In this document: piece after piece, positions 27,253 through 41,146 of the stretch
How positions within the stretch are numbered: the first letter of the stretch is position 1
Layout of the letters: every line of letters starts with the position of its first letter
Assembly (NCBI GenBank): GCA_035582835.1
Contig: JAYKAV010002639.1
Location: 192,868 to 256,867, forward strand
DNA: 64,000 nt
DNA from: Phoebastria nigripes
Lineage: Eukaryota; Chordata; Aves; Procellariiformes; Diomedeidae
Direction: 5' to 3'
The notes under the pieces: model-generated
Told to the model about the DNA's origin: nothing
The model's database searches: none
The model's input: only the letters and a program-made list of their open reading frames with translations
Program-made: the position numbers and the translations under genes

Positions 27253-30200
27253 GTTCACCACAAAAATACCATCTCAATGCTCACCAGAAATGTGGGAAGA
27301 TTACACCAACACTCTGGTGATGAGTGAACTAATTGTATTCACTTGCAAATATGGGTCAAATGTCTTTACAACCAATATTTTTATTACTGGATGGAAAATT
27401 TTAATCTGATTGATAGACAAACAGGGTGACAGCAAGTATTACGGTGTTATATTAACAGTCATTTACACTCTTTCCTTCATGGGGCAGGCCAGCTGGTGGT
27501 CTTCCCCCATCTGCAGTAACTTTTAGCTGCTGCCTACAATTTTAAGTCTTGCTGCATAGCAAGGCTTGATTTAAGGTGAACTGATACAGTGGTGTTTCTG
27601 CTCCTCCTCCTGTGGGCTGCCCTGGTGTGACACCCGCTGCCTTTGCTCTCTTCTGGTCCATGAGCTTTGCTGCCTGCCTCTCTCTCCCAGTTGCTCTCAG
27701 TAGCTGTGTTCATACCACCCCATGATCTGCTCTGTCTGACGGTCTCTCCCATAGCTTTAATATCCATCCTTTACATCCTGTGCAAGAAACACAGTGAACA
27801 TTCCCACTGTCCTCTTTTTCTCAGGTTATAACCTATGTGTCCCATAGTTTTGGGAGCTATTGCTTTATATTAGCAGGGCCACGAAAATTAAGGCTGTTCA
27901 GACAGCATTAATAGGCCTATGGGGTCAACACGTTATTTGACCTGACATTTTCTCTACTTAACAATATGACTCTCTTTTGGGAGGAAAAACCGCTCCTCAG
28001 TAAAAAAGTGAAGGGGAAAAAAATAAAGACGTGCCTGGTCTCAGCTCACTATGCTCAAAAAACCTGCCGGTACTGAAGCCTCCAAAGCAGAGAGGGGTAT
28101 GGAAGACAGCTTATTTAGGGCTAAAATCTGCTCCCTCTGTAGCTTCTGGGAAGGGAGCTGGGACAGCTTGATATTTTTGGCAATTGAGACCCAACAAGGT
28201 GATGTAATCCTTGGTCTAGTTTTCCTATGTGATCTACCTTTGCATCAGGATGTTTTGTTACATCTGGCTGGCATGCTCTGGCTGGTGTTGTTTATTTATG
28301 ACCTTACTGTTGCACATTTGCATTAATGCTGTAAAGCAAGCCCCAAACAGTAAAAAAATCATGAGCATTCCTTAAAAACACTTTAAGGGAGGAAACAGGC
28401 CCTTTTTTCCGTCTGGTTTTTTTTGAGGCTGCACTGTCACAGAAAAAATTTTTCAAGCTGAGACGTAACTAAAGTTGCAAAAGGACGAGCATTTTGAATT
28501 AAATCTGTTGAGCAGCCCCTTTTCATTGAAACACCAACCTGCGTTATTGTTCTTCTCTCTCCAGTCCTAAAAGCTGTCCCTGGCATTTAAATGACAGATC
28601 AATCACTTCAGCACCAGGCTAAGAAATGCTTCCTGCAATATTACAGGGCAGGTAGGTTTTCAGCTCGACATTCTTTTCAGCACAGTGATTGCAACTTGCA
28701 GTTATAAATTTAGTCTTGCCTTATGAAACTGTAAGAGCCTATTCTGATGTGGAGATCTACATGCTACAAATTTGCACTTTCTTATGAAATACCTGAATTC
28801 CTAAGCAATGCAGCACTTTATTGATATGCAAAACTGTTCTGGTGACACATGATTAATTTCATAGCTGGAATAGAATGACTTATCTGCAAAAAACAACATA
28901 TGCAACGCATGTCCTCCCTTTATGTTCATGGAATATAATTTTGCGCATATCCTCATTTCCTTGTCTTGATTTGTTATTCCAAACAGTTCAACCATAGATT
29001 TAGTTCTGTTGATCTGCCTGGGATCGATGCCTAGATCTGGGAGGCCTAGGAGCGATGCTGCTGCTGGGGATACACTAATGACTTAAGACTGGTCAGTGAA
29101 CTGAATGGAGCTTTCTCTGCTTCTCATGGGATCCATACAAGCACTTCCAGCAGGAGGACTCAGAATTGCCAATCTACACCCTTGTTTGCTTGACTGGTTG
29201 TGAAATTTATTGCTTTGGATTGCACTGCTAGGAACATTTGTGTTTTTTAAGTTCTGTTATACTGGTACTCCCTGTGACTCCTGCAGGTAGCCAGTGTCTA
29301 GGGCTTGGGGGCAGCTGCCCCTGGAAGGAGGAAAGGCTTAGTCCTCTTTCTTGTGAAAGAGTATTCACAAAGTCTCACCTGAACAGGGAAGAAATAAAAG
29401 TGAAATAATTTATTTGTTCCCAATTTCAAGCTTCCATAGAAGCAACACTGTATCAAAATGCTTCTTTTGTTTTGGGGCACTTTTCCTTGTCTTGTTACTT
29501 GAGTGGTTTTTTTTGAAAGCTTTTCTGTTGCTGCTTCTGTTCGCAGATGCACACACCGCTCTCTAACAGGGCGCAGCTCATGCAGCTCAGTTTCTGAGCA
29601 GCTGTGTGCAGGCTTGTTTTGGATTGCTATCTCCTGCCGCGGGTGAAATCGCAACTTCTACCTAATCCTGCATGAAGGAGAGGTGTCCAGCGCTTCTCTC
29701 TCACTCCCCAAGGGAATAAAGCAAATGTTTTTGACAAACTAAAAGAAAATAGTTCAGACCATGACCAAAACAAATTAATTCAGTCTTTGCCAGCTAATTC
29801 ATTCAGTATTCAGATGGTGCTATTAATTGATACTGTTAGAGAAGATAACTTATGTGTTATTTGTGTAGTGCTGAATAAAAGAATAAAAAAGAAAAACAAA
29901 TAAAAACAATGAAAAGCAAATATTCAGAAAATATAAAGCACGTTCATCTGCTTATGAAGTCTATAATCCAGCCCAATCCAATGCAATCCAAACTATTCGC
30001 ATAGTGAGGCTATGCTATGCAGAAGGTAGCTCTGCACTCCATGTAGACCAATGTTTCCATGTTGATTAAAGACAACAGCAGAATGCTTAGGAAACTCAGA
30101 AAGCCCCATTTAGAGCTTTTTGTCTAAATATGTCCAATTTAGGAGAAAATTGATATTTTTAGAGGAGGGAATTAAAGAAATAATTAAAAAAAGGCAAGGA

Positions 30201-30879
30201 TTCACGTTAAATTGATTGTTTTTCTTCTGCTTTCATCAGCTCGTGTAGGACTCAAAAGGCACACTGCAGTATTAAATTAAACACTTCTATAAGTTTAGTT
30301 TTGTGCATATTTATGATCCTGCTTTTGATAATGAAATCTTACAGATGTTTTTTGAATAATACACAAAGTAGCTGCTATATCCTCAAAGTAGCAGTATTTT
30401 ACACAGTAAAGCTGAAAGGAATTCCACAGACTGACTGAGGAGCGATACAGCTGAATTTTCTTTTCTGCAGACAGACCAGCATTTGTTTGTGCAAACTTCA
30501 CATTGGCTACTCTAGCATCATGGCAGGGTGTTTTGTCTTATATCTGAGAAATGCTATTCAAGAAGAACTATAATCCCACCTATCCCAGGTGTGTGTGCAT
30601 GTATCTCCCATGAAAAGATCCTTCTATAGTCAATGGCCAGTAAGAATAATTTGCCCTATACAATAGAGGCTTAAACCGTAAACAAAGAAATTGCAGATTT
30701 TAGAAGAAAAGCAACTAAATACTAAACTCCCATTTCAACATTAGGTTTCATGTCTGACATGATTTTTCAAGGCAGTTTCCAAGGTTGTCTTAAGCAGGTC
30801 TTCAAGCAAATCAAGGAGGAGAGGATGGAACTGTGGTTTGGTTTGTAGTCCAAAGGTCCTGATCTGATATACTTTCCAT
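27253..30879. other. Unique DNA, no gene recognised
   Basis: The longest frame is 118 codons on the minus strand (29298-29654); it is unrecognised and I consider it chance. Lengthy AT-rich stretches occur at 29860-29940 (A-rich) and 30120-30200. A small CAATCCA repetition lies near 29968-29990. Confidence 0.5.
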
Positions 30880-31002
30880 GTAAACTTTGCAAGTCACTTG
30901 CTTTCTTTGTGTCTCAATTACCATTTGAATAACTCCCTGTCTCATCTAATGTGACAATAAAGATTTAATAGATAGAAAGACACTGTAAGCGCCTGTTCCG
31001 TG
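30880..31002 (+). mobile_element. MIR SINE fragment
   Basis: GCAAGTCACTTGCTTTCTTTGTGTCTCAATTACC (30889-30922, broken here only by position) follows the MIR core 'gcaagtcacttaacctctctgtgcctcagtttcc' closely. Downstream, CTCCCTGTCTCAT, AAAGATTTAATAGATAGAAAG and ACACTGTAAGCGCC match the later MIR segment 'acctcatagg..gattaaatgag..tgtaaagcgc'. The element is truncated at both ends. MIRs predate the split of mammals and reptiles/birds, so this is an ancient insertion. Confidence 0.7.
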
Positions 31003-31128
31003 ATAAATATTACATAGCTGAAACTACATAATAATTCTCTCCCAGCTAACAGCTGGTCTACTATGAAAATCAAGCCTTTTTCTGAGGATGGACATCAAAC
31101 TTCTGTGAAGGTAGAGCTCTTCCAACTA

Positions 31129-31149
31129 TTTTTTTTTTTTTTTTTTTTT
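31129..31149 (+). repeat. Poly-T run (21)
   Basis: This is an uninterrupted run of T. It could be the antisense tail of an old retroposed sequence or simple slippage; no duplicated target site was recognised around it. Confidence 0.9.
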
Positions 31150-34100
31150 GTGAGAAAAAGGCATTGGCTTCCTATCCATTTACTGATGAAGATAGGGAGG
31201 AATTTCTATGGGGTCTGTCTTTTTTGTCTTCAATTACTGCTACTGGAGGTCTTGGGCTGGGAATTTAAAACTTGAATCTGAATTCTCACAACAACTGCTT
31301 TGTCTCAGGTTTTTGCCTGTATTGCTTCTTTTGTTGTTTTTTGTCAGTGAAGATTTTTAGCAATGAACACATCAGTTCCTTAGCTCTAAGAGAGAGCTTA
31401 AACTAGTCCATATAGAATGGGATATCAGTAATACCAAGCTGTAATCTATACTAATTAAAGATTACTATAGCTAATTCATTCATGAAGCAGCACAGGCTTA
31501 ATTCAAGGAGCAGCTGGGCTAAGTGGTATGTCCACACGGATGGTCCCAGCAGAAGGAAATGAGATGGAGTCCCCAGCAAGTACACATGTGCATCCATGTG
31601 AGAAGAAAAAGGTCAGGAAGGGCTTAAGGGGACATTTCCTTTTTTTTTAAGTCAGAAGACTTTACCCTGAGCATTTAAATTTTAGAGGCTGATAATCTGG
31701 GATGAAACAGGCATATGGTACTTCTTCCCCTAGAGAGCTCTTCCTCTCTCCTCATGCAAGCCAAGTATTGCCCTGCTTAGAAAAAAAGTCTGTTGTGTTG
31801 TCAAAGGCAGATTAAAATTGATGCTTCCTGCAACTTCACCAGTGGCTTGATGCTGGTTAAGGACCATCTGAAAATTATTTTGGCAAACATCCCAAACAGT
31901 TTTGAGTCAGCTGGGCCCACAACTTGCTGTGGCCATATGGGGGACAAGGAGTCAAGAAACAAGGACAGGACACCCGTGTCTCTCCGGGGCACAGTTATTT
32001 TTGAAGTTAAGCATGGTGCGCATGTGACAGAAAACGGATGGGAATGAGATGAGCAGCACTGTGTGAGGGCCATTTAAGGACTAGCTGCATCTGCAGTAGA
32101 AGTGGTTGGGAAGACAGCAGCATGGCCATTCCCCATTTGTGTCCCAAGGTGTTCGTCAGGCTGCGTCAGCAAGTTACCCTTCCTATCTCCTGTAAATCTG
32201 CCCTAACTTTTCACTGCCCTTAACTTTTAAAACCAAGTTCCTTATAGTTGGTATGAATATAACTATAGGGTATTGAAAGTAAACCATAAAAATCTCTAGG
32301 AATAACCTCAAGTATCTCTTCTACTTAAAACTTTTCACTTTTTAGTCTGGTATCTTAAGAGATTTTAAGTCCAACAGTCTTGCCATGAAATAAAATTTCT
32401 TCTTGTGGGACCAGCTCGGATGAGAAGTAAAGCAAAGTCTGAAGTTTTTTTGATGTTAAGGAAATTTACAACAAGACCTAAAAACATGGATCAGAGCTAG
32501 AATGAGGTGAGGAATTTGGGTGATAACAATATTTGTTATTACAAGGTTCTGCAGTTCAGTCTGGCAGGGATGGAAAGCTATCAGCAGATGTCTCTGGAAA
32601 GGCCAATGTGTTTGTTGCCCTTTTTTCTCCAGGCTTCACTAAAAACGCCAGCTGAGATCAGGCAACTAATACAATTATTGCTAAAAGCACAGGGTAAAGT
32701 TTCAGGTTAGGAAAAGACAGAAAGTGTATGGATAAATTTGAAGTTTGCTGTTCATCTGGGCCTGATATTCTGCACACTGTAGCTTTCTGAGGCTGGATGA
32801 GGCGCATCTGAGCAACCCCAAATGTGAGTTACAATCAAACTGGCATTGCTTATGCCTGTATGTGCATTTATGCTTACACACGTGTGTGTTTGGGGCTGAT
32901 GAAGGACCAGAATAAGCAATACAGATGAAAGAAAAGTGCTGAAGTCTAGGAAATAGTGGCAGGTTGAATATGGGGTGGGGGTGGTAGTGGGAGTTAAAAA
33001 ACAATAAGGAAGAAAAAAAAAATAGTCATGGTATTTAAAATCAAAACATCCAATATTGATATTGACATTGACTTGACTGCTCTTTACAGAAATAGCTCAT
33101 TTGCGGCGATTCTGTTTTTGATTGCTATTTCTGTCTTCTGAGGGCAGTAATTTGGTGCTACTACCTTTATCAAATGGTCACTAGACAAAGACAGACCACA
33201 AAAGAAAGGATTTTTACAAAATTTATAAACTAATGAGATAGTTAAGTCAAGAGGTTTCCACTGAAAAGCCAACATTTGTCAACATCATCTGTTCCACACA
33301 TTTCAGATGCTGCAGGATAAGAACTGTCAGTAAGTACTGACTTATAAAAATAATGACCACTGTAAAATGATTTTCTGCTTCACTTGAGTCTATAAGGCCA
33401 GTAATGTGTTGCTAATGAAGCACCCAGGGTGCATAGCATTGCCTTTTCTGGGACTCTGAGAAACAACCAGCCATATGTACAGCAAATGTCTTTGGCAACA
33501 CTGTGTGGCCTTAACTGGAATTTCCGTGCCGTTGTAGTTTTATGACTCAACACTAATGTTATTTAAACATCATTTTTCTGTGTTTAATTTATTTATTGTC
33601 TCTAGTGGTAGACACAGAGACTGGTGAGCTAGATTATATTAACATTTCAGAGTAATAATAGAAGAAAGCAATTATCTTTGGGCATAAAAATCATTTTAAT
33701 TAGACAGTCAGTAAAGTGGAAATGGACAGACAATGATGAATCATCATACTGTGGTTTAATCAGACAACCAGAGAGCTGGTCTGCAAAAGCAGCTCAAGGA
33801 AGTGTTTTGGCTGATTGAGTGAAATGTGGACAACAAGGAGAAATAGTCAACTTCCTTTAGCTCTTTGTATTACCAATAAAATAAATATATTAGCCCATCA
33901 TTTCTTTGAAGTCATGGGAAGACTTGGAGCTTGCTAAAAGTTAATGGAAATATTTTCTTTTCTCTCTCTTAAGACCCTATCAAACCAACAGTAACTTAAT
34001 ACCTGTGGGCCATTCCTCTGAGCCTTCACTGGCATCTCCTTCTTCCTCAAGCCACCACATATCAGCCTTTTTCTGTCACATGAGAAAATTTGGATGGAAG

Positions 34101-37100
34101 TTCCCCTCTATGGCAGTCTCATCCGACACTTCTTCCAGGTAAACCTGGTGCATAATGCTAGATATTGGCAGTGGCCTTCTTGGTACTTGCTATTTTCCGG
34201 ACCTGAAGATGAGAAAAGATATTTATGTCTGAGACCCACTTGTCTCACGTGAGCGAGCAGAGCTTTTTACCACTGCGAACTGCAGCTGTGGCCCTGCTTT
34301 ATTCCTGCATCAATTTTCAGGTCAAATATAACAAAGTGATCCCCTAATGTAATGAAAGATGAAACCAGATGGTATTGCAAACTCAGTGCAATTTAGGTGC
34401 TGCGTTACACAGTATCTATCATATGATAAACAAGATCCATTTGCATATTGAGACTCTTGATAGCTCTGCACAGACCAAAATGGACTGGATAATTCATCAT
34501 GATTTTTTATCAGCATACAGAGAGGTGCAGGCTAATGCAACTCCAGTGTATACGTGCTGCTCAGTCTGACAAAGGCAAAACCACAGCTCAATGGCAGCTC
34601 TTGNACACCGGCACTTTGAGGCTGTGTGCCAGGGTGCAGCAGGGCTGGGGGCTCCCCAGGGACTGGAAGCAGCAGGGGCAGGGCAGGGCAATTCCTGATT
34701 TTTAGTTGTGCTGACACCTACTGGGATGCCTTCCCTTCCCCGCATGAGGTGCCTGGGCACCTTGCCATAACACATGATAAAGCTATGCACCTAAAAATGG
34801 CATTCAGAAAAGTGAGCCTGCCAAGTTGAGAATCTCCTCAGTTAGCCAATAAGAAGCCCCAAGTGGCATGGTTGGAGAATATCTGCATCTCACAGTGGTT
34901 TGCAACATGAAACTCCTGCCAAAGCTGGTCACCTGAATGACACCTTTCTGAAAATTTGTGGTTCTTTCTCCAGTTTCCTTTCCAGAGAAAATCTAGGCAT
35001 CTGCCCTGAAAGCCAGGTCTAGGACCTTCTAGATGACGGTGATAGCCACCAGAGTAGTAAGTATTTTTGGACTGGTATTCTCCATCTCGCTGGGTGATGC
35101 CATTTCAGTTTCCATTCAATTTTCAGTGGGCTAAAGAGAGAGTGAGCGAGGAAACCTGACACATTCTGCAATGTGATTGCCAGGGCAGCTGGAGCGGAGA
35201 TGTCAGCCCCATCGGAGGGGAATGGTTGCTTCCTTGTAGTGTGACATGCAGGGTGAAAGTGTTAGGAGTCAACAGGGGATGGAAATGACCACCAGGAGAT
35301 GCCCACTGGTCTCTGTGCTTGATGGCATGAATAGCCATTTCGATGGATTAGAGCAAACCTCTGAGAAAAAAGCAATTAAATCCCAGTTGAAAAACACATA
35401 TTTTTGGCTTTCCATACCTGGTGTTTGAAGACCCACGTTAAGTATGCAGGTAGCCTCTCTGGAGCTTATCCTCAGGTACCAAAGTGCTGCAGAGATCAAG
35501 ACTCTCCTACTGGCACCATAGTGGCAGCTTTCCCCTCTCATTTTTGCAAATTAAATCCCCAGGAGAAACTCTCGGAGGCAGAGAAGGGCAGGGTGGCAGC
35601 TGACAGAGCGGGCGTCTGAAGGCATATGGCGAGTTCCACCAAGGGCAGCTCTGAGAGACAGAAATTGTCTCCCAGAGCAGAGGAGACATGAAGCATGGAA
35701 AAAAGAGTATAATTATGCAGCTGAGAAAGAGACTGATCGGTGTATCAGTCATTAACTCCTAGAGGAGGTACTGGAGTTTGAAGGGAAACTGAACTCCCTT
35801 TTCAGCAGCATAAAGTGGTAAAGATATAATCAACGCTATTAGGGACACCGAAAGAGGTTAACTGATGTCTGACTTTGAGACAAAGTAGACAGAGATACAA
35901 TTTTAGGAAAAGAGTTTATTAAGGTGGAAAATTAACTAGGATCTTTGACACATACTACAGATGTGGGTTAGAAATGTTGAGACTATTCTGACCAAAGACA
36001 GCTCTTCTCAAGTGACTCCAAGGAGGGCAGTTAGTAACCCCCAAAGTATAACTCACCCGGGAATAGCAAGAAGACCATGCCAGCCAAGTCTCCAGCTGAG
36101 CTAAGTAGCACAAATGAATTTTAGCTGTGTTTCTCAATGAGTTTGTGAGAAATCTACAAATCAAGAGCTTACGCCCCATGACTGTGGACCGATGTGGTGG
36201 CCATGGGGTTTGGGCTAACCCCATTACCACCCCAGCCTGGCTCTGATGGCCTCATGGGGGTTCTGGGGATGGGCCCTGCTGGTGAAGCCCTGCTGGTCCC
36301 TCTGTTGCTGCCACTCCCTGGAGGGCAGCTGGCCCGCAGTGCCTGTCCATGGTGACTATTGGGGTCTGATGGCTGTTGAAGAGCTCCTCAGGGACGTAAC
36401 AGTAGCTGTGGCAAGGTCTCTGGAGGTAGTGGGAGACTCAGTTAATGTGTGTGAAACAGACACCAACTGTTCTGAGGTCAGAACTGCTAGGGAGAGCTGG
36501 TGACTGATGAGTCATTGGATTCTGTTTTCTGTTTGTTAATTACCTGATTTCGTTTAATTTATTCCTTATGCACTGAATAATTTCTACAAGTTTTTAGTCT
36601 ATAGCTTGTCTGAGCATTTGCTGTTTCAGCAAATGCTCCTGCATAAACCTGCTGGCTAGACAGACACAGAAAATGAAGGCAAAATGGGTGTGAAAATACC
36701 AGCAGAGGAGAAAAATTTTTTTCTCAGATGGCATTTGAGTTTGTTTCACCCTCCCAGGCCAATCTGTGAGGAACCAAGACAGGGCCTGGGAAGGTGGGAG
36801 AGCAGCACCGAGCTGCTGCAGGGCTGCTGGGTAGACTTTGCTGCTGCAGACAGTACAGGCTACGATCTCCTGGAACAGCAAAAATGCTGCCTTGCACATG
36901 GACCTGGCCAGCTGACTGCCAAATATTGGCAAATACTGGCCCCTCACTTACTTCTGGTCTCACATTATTCTGGATTCATCTCCAATATGGTCATGTTTGA
37001 GTGACCTGCTAGTTCTGTCACACAGGCGGCACCTGAAATTCCTCACTCACGTTCAGTGACGTGACTGCCTCTCATCCTGAGCAGCTCACGCTGGGCATGC

Positions 37101-40100
37101 CCACCTCCCCCTCCTCTGCAGGGCTTGGTAAGGAGGCTGCACAAATTTGGCTATATCACCAATCACTTTGCCCCCCCGCCTCTCTGCCTTCGCTCGCTCT
37201 GTTATCGAGCTTCACTGACCAGGCACTAAGCAAACACTGAGTATTCAGCACCAGCCTTTGGTTTCTGCACTTACAGCGCATAACTGCCTGTGGGATCAAG
37301 CCCTAATTGAAAGAGTAATCAGGCATGACTTCTTGGTGATTGCTTTTAATGACCTCATCCTAAGCCCCTCCAAAAGACAAAGGCAGCTGAGGGCATTAAG
37401 CGTCAAAGATGGTGCTCAGTGTCTCACAGATTTAGATCTTACGTGACTAGGCTTTCTGAAAGTTAATGTTTAAACGAAGTGACAAAACCATCTTGGAAGT
37501 AAAACAGTGATTAACACTCTGCTCCCATACTTGAGGAGGCTAAAGAACTCAGTCAAGAAGTATTTTAAAATGAATTTTAACTTTAGTTACTGCACACAGT
37601 GGGAGATGAAATGCAGGGAATGCATGTTGGAGAGGATATTTACTGTATTTTCACACTTATAGCTACCAGGATAGCTGGGAGAAAAAACACCCTTTTATTC
37701 ATCCATTCAAGTTATAAATGAGTGTGGCTAATACAAAGGGAATTGACTGAAGCATCCTCTCTTCTCCCTTAGCCCCCTGGGGCTGCCCTCTACCGTATTG
37801 TCCTTCCTCCCTCTCATATGCCTCTGTCTCTTATTCCAATCTTTATTATTGCCTACCTTATTCCCTTCTACCCCTGATTTTGTGTACATATCTAAGCTGT
37901 GAGCCGTATGTATAAATATCAACTTATAGTGCTCAGATGATGTAAGTTATGCGCAAGGCAAAGTGGTAGAGAAGGTGGACACTGCTGTGTACTTAACGTA
38001 CAGGAGCAGACCGGTGTATGCAGATTGGAGGTCAATATTACTTCTCGCACCTGACTATAAACTACTGGTATTTATTGCAGCTACAGGGTTTTAAAAACAT
38101 AAATAAAGAGTAACAAACCTTAACAAGATCTCTGCCTGACAGAGGATTGTTAATAGAAATGCAAAATTCTGCGTGGCCATGTAGCTTAGGCAACCCTACC
38201 GCAGTTAACCAAACTGAAACGTTTGAAGTACTAAGGACTGTGGCACATTGACTTCAATGGCAGAAGTTAGTCAGCACTGTACCTGCTGCTCGTGCTTCTC
38301 AGACCATTTAGGTGTAGATAGTTTTGGACAGTACAGAATGGTATTGTTTATTGTGTCACATGTCCTTGCTTCTAAGAACAATTTATCTGGACACATGCAA
38401 TGATGTATGCACACTCCAAAGCCAAAATAATATTAACTGGTGCTCTGCCCAGTCAGTCTCAGCTAATGAATCTCATAAAGTTGTTTTTCTCCCAGCCCCT
38501 AACTACTGCTCAGCAAGGAAAATGGCCTTCCCAGCAACATAGCTGTAGGAATCGTAGCAGAGTTGAAAACAGATTTCTGTTACAGTCACAGAAAAAATGT
38601 TAAAAGTGAAATTCTGTTATAGGCAGATGATAACATTTTGTTGAGAACAGCCAAAAGAACCCGTGCTTCATTTTCTGCTTCATTTAATGCATGTTATAAA
38701 ACAATTCCACACAACTTTATGAGATAACTTTACAAACCAACAAAAATCTGTGATTGTATTTTATGCTAGGCTTTGAGGATTAATTTTCCTGAAGCATGCA
38801 GATACCTCTATCTCTGACAACATACCTTTTCCATGATGTCTAGTGGGGAAAGTATGCACTTGAGAAGTAGGAGCCAGGGATTTTCTTCTTTAGCCAAGGC
38901 TTTTTGACCACTTCCCACACATTTTGTGGGATTGACTCTTTTGAAGAGCATCTTGACTCTCTCACTCCCAAATTGACAGCTGTGTAAGGTAACAAAAAGG
39001 AGGAGGCAGAAAGAGAGATAAGCAAAAGAAAGGGAAAAAAGGGGACCTGTGTTCTCCTGAAGCACATGAAGTAAGTGGGCTCTTTTGCTCCTTTCTGTAT
39101 TTTTCCTGACCAGTGAAAACTCTTATTGGTTCTACCCATTGTCCCCCTCTTCCCTGCTGTCTTAAGAAGAAAGTGGCTCTGATTGGCTATTCTTTCCCCA
39201 TGATTTGCCACAGGATAAATCTGATGGATTTTAAGCAATCAGAATATGCCTGGATTTCTTTTCACTATAGTTGTCTTATTGTCTTAGCATGATTCTTCAG
39301 CTTTTTCTGTCCCAGTTTTTTTCTATAGTGTGAAGTGTATGGAAAAATCAGATTTATTGCTCATTGAATGGCATCCCCCTGTTTCTGTTGCATAGTTAGT
39401 GGGGAGAAGTGCTGGTGGAACAGATTTGGGGAGCATATGGGGCTGTTTGCAATTCTGGATGTAATTAGCTACTGTATGACTGACCTGTATAATCAGAATT
39501 AGTGGTCAGTGCTGTCTTGGAAGGTAAAATCCCCAGAAGCATCATTTTATAGAGGCCTTCAAAGTCTCCTACTTTAAGCAGCAGTCTGACTGGCAGTTGT
39601 CCCTCATTATAAATACACTATCCAGAGGGTGTCATTGTTTCTCCAAGGTGGGGGGAAGGGCTGCCATCTGCAGCTTATCTGAAATGTCCAAGCTAAGGTA
39701 GGTACTGGGAGAAGAGCTGTGGGCATCCAGGTGGTATCCTTTATTTGCTGACTGTTTGGTAAAATATAAGGTATTACTTCTATTACCACCACACCTGGGA
39801 GGTCTAATCTAACATCCCTAACTCAGAGCATGTACCGTGGTCACTCTGAAGTGCAGGGCAAATGAGGGGAGTGCTCACCATGAGCGGCTGCTGATGACCT
39901 TGCTGTCAGCAAGGCAGGCTCTGCTCTGCTATGGCAGCAGCCTAAATGTTGCTCAAGGTGCCCGTGGTATTGTGGCAGAGGAGAACTTGCTGGAGGGGAT
40001 CTGTGCAGCGGTACGGCGTGGCTGACTTGGGCACCTCTGCCAAATGGAACATGCTCTGGGAGTTCGTATCCTGTTCCCTCCTCCTCCTGTCCCAGTGCCA

Positions 40101-41127
40101 GTGCACTGCTGGCCTATGGGCTCTGGGGCAGCGGCACTGCCTTCCCACCTGCTGTGGTAGTCCCAGCTTTGGGGAAAAAAATCCGTTTGCAGCTGCTGAT
40201 GGGAGGCTGCTGCTGTCCATGCTCTTTGCCTTTCACTCCTGCTCTCCCCTCCTACCCCAGCTACAATGTAATTTTCCATCTTTTGCTTTCCATGCATCCA
40301 TGCACATGAAGACCATTTTCTTTTCACTCAGTCAGAGTAGAACAGAGATAACAATTTAGCTCTACCTTAGGTTGTGCTCCTCAAGTGTGCATGTCCTGAA
40401 ATCTCTCCTGTAGGGTATTATGATTTTAAACGATGGCCAAACAATGGCACTTTTCAATTTAAACTATAGCCATCATGCACAGAACATCTGTGCTCTCCTA
40501 TTAAAAAGCTGTTCCTCATAGCCACACTTCATTATGCCAATTTTTTTTTTTTTTTCCCACAGCCTGAACATTTTAAAGAGGCATTTGCACCTTAAACAAC
40601 TGGATGGTACTGAAAGTAGAGGAGCAAGGCCAGCTTTCTGGGTACACTGATACACTGATACACAGTCTGAGTTTCCCAGACTGGCACAGTCTGGAGCTCT
40701 TTGTCAGAAGGACATATAACTCCTCCCCAATTTATGTATCACTGGATCACATCTTTGCATTTATAGATTACAATAATTTCCTGATTTTTCTGTTTGTCTT
40801 AGAAAGTTTCAGTATCCTCATTAATTCTAACTCTACTCGCAGCTCAGCTCTGTGTTGTCAGCTTGTAGATAGTTTTTTGAGAGAGCATACCTCGTCTTTG
40901 ACTCAGTTCTTAGATAAAATTATTCTCCTCCAACATTTAGAGTTTCCCCTCTCATGAGTTATCATCTCATCCTTAGGCTTAGGTCGGAGCCTTTTCAATA
41001 GCTGTTCCTGAAAGAAGAACTTCGTATGGATGAAAATGTCTAACCAGCAGAGGGTGGGATGTTCCTGGATCAAATTTTGATGGTTCTTTTTTCACACTTG
41101 AATCCACCCCTCTTTTTTGCTTTATTA

Positions 41128-41146
41128 AAATAATAATAATAATAAT
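41128..41146 (+). repeat. (AAT)n microsatellite
   Basis: Six short AAT units lie in an AT-rich context. Confidence 0.85.

Noticed and set aside
39946..40359. Overlapping 137-codon (plus) and 124-codon (minus) frames in a GC-rich patch
   Set aside because: Opposite-strand openness points to base composition rather than coding.
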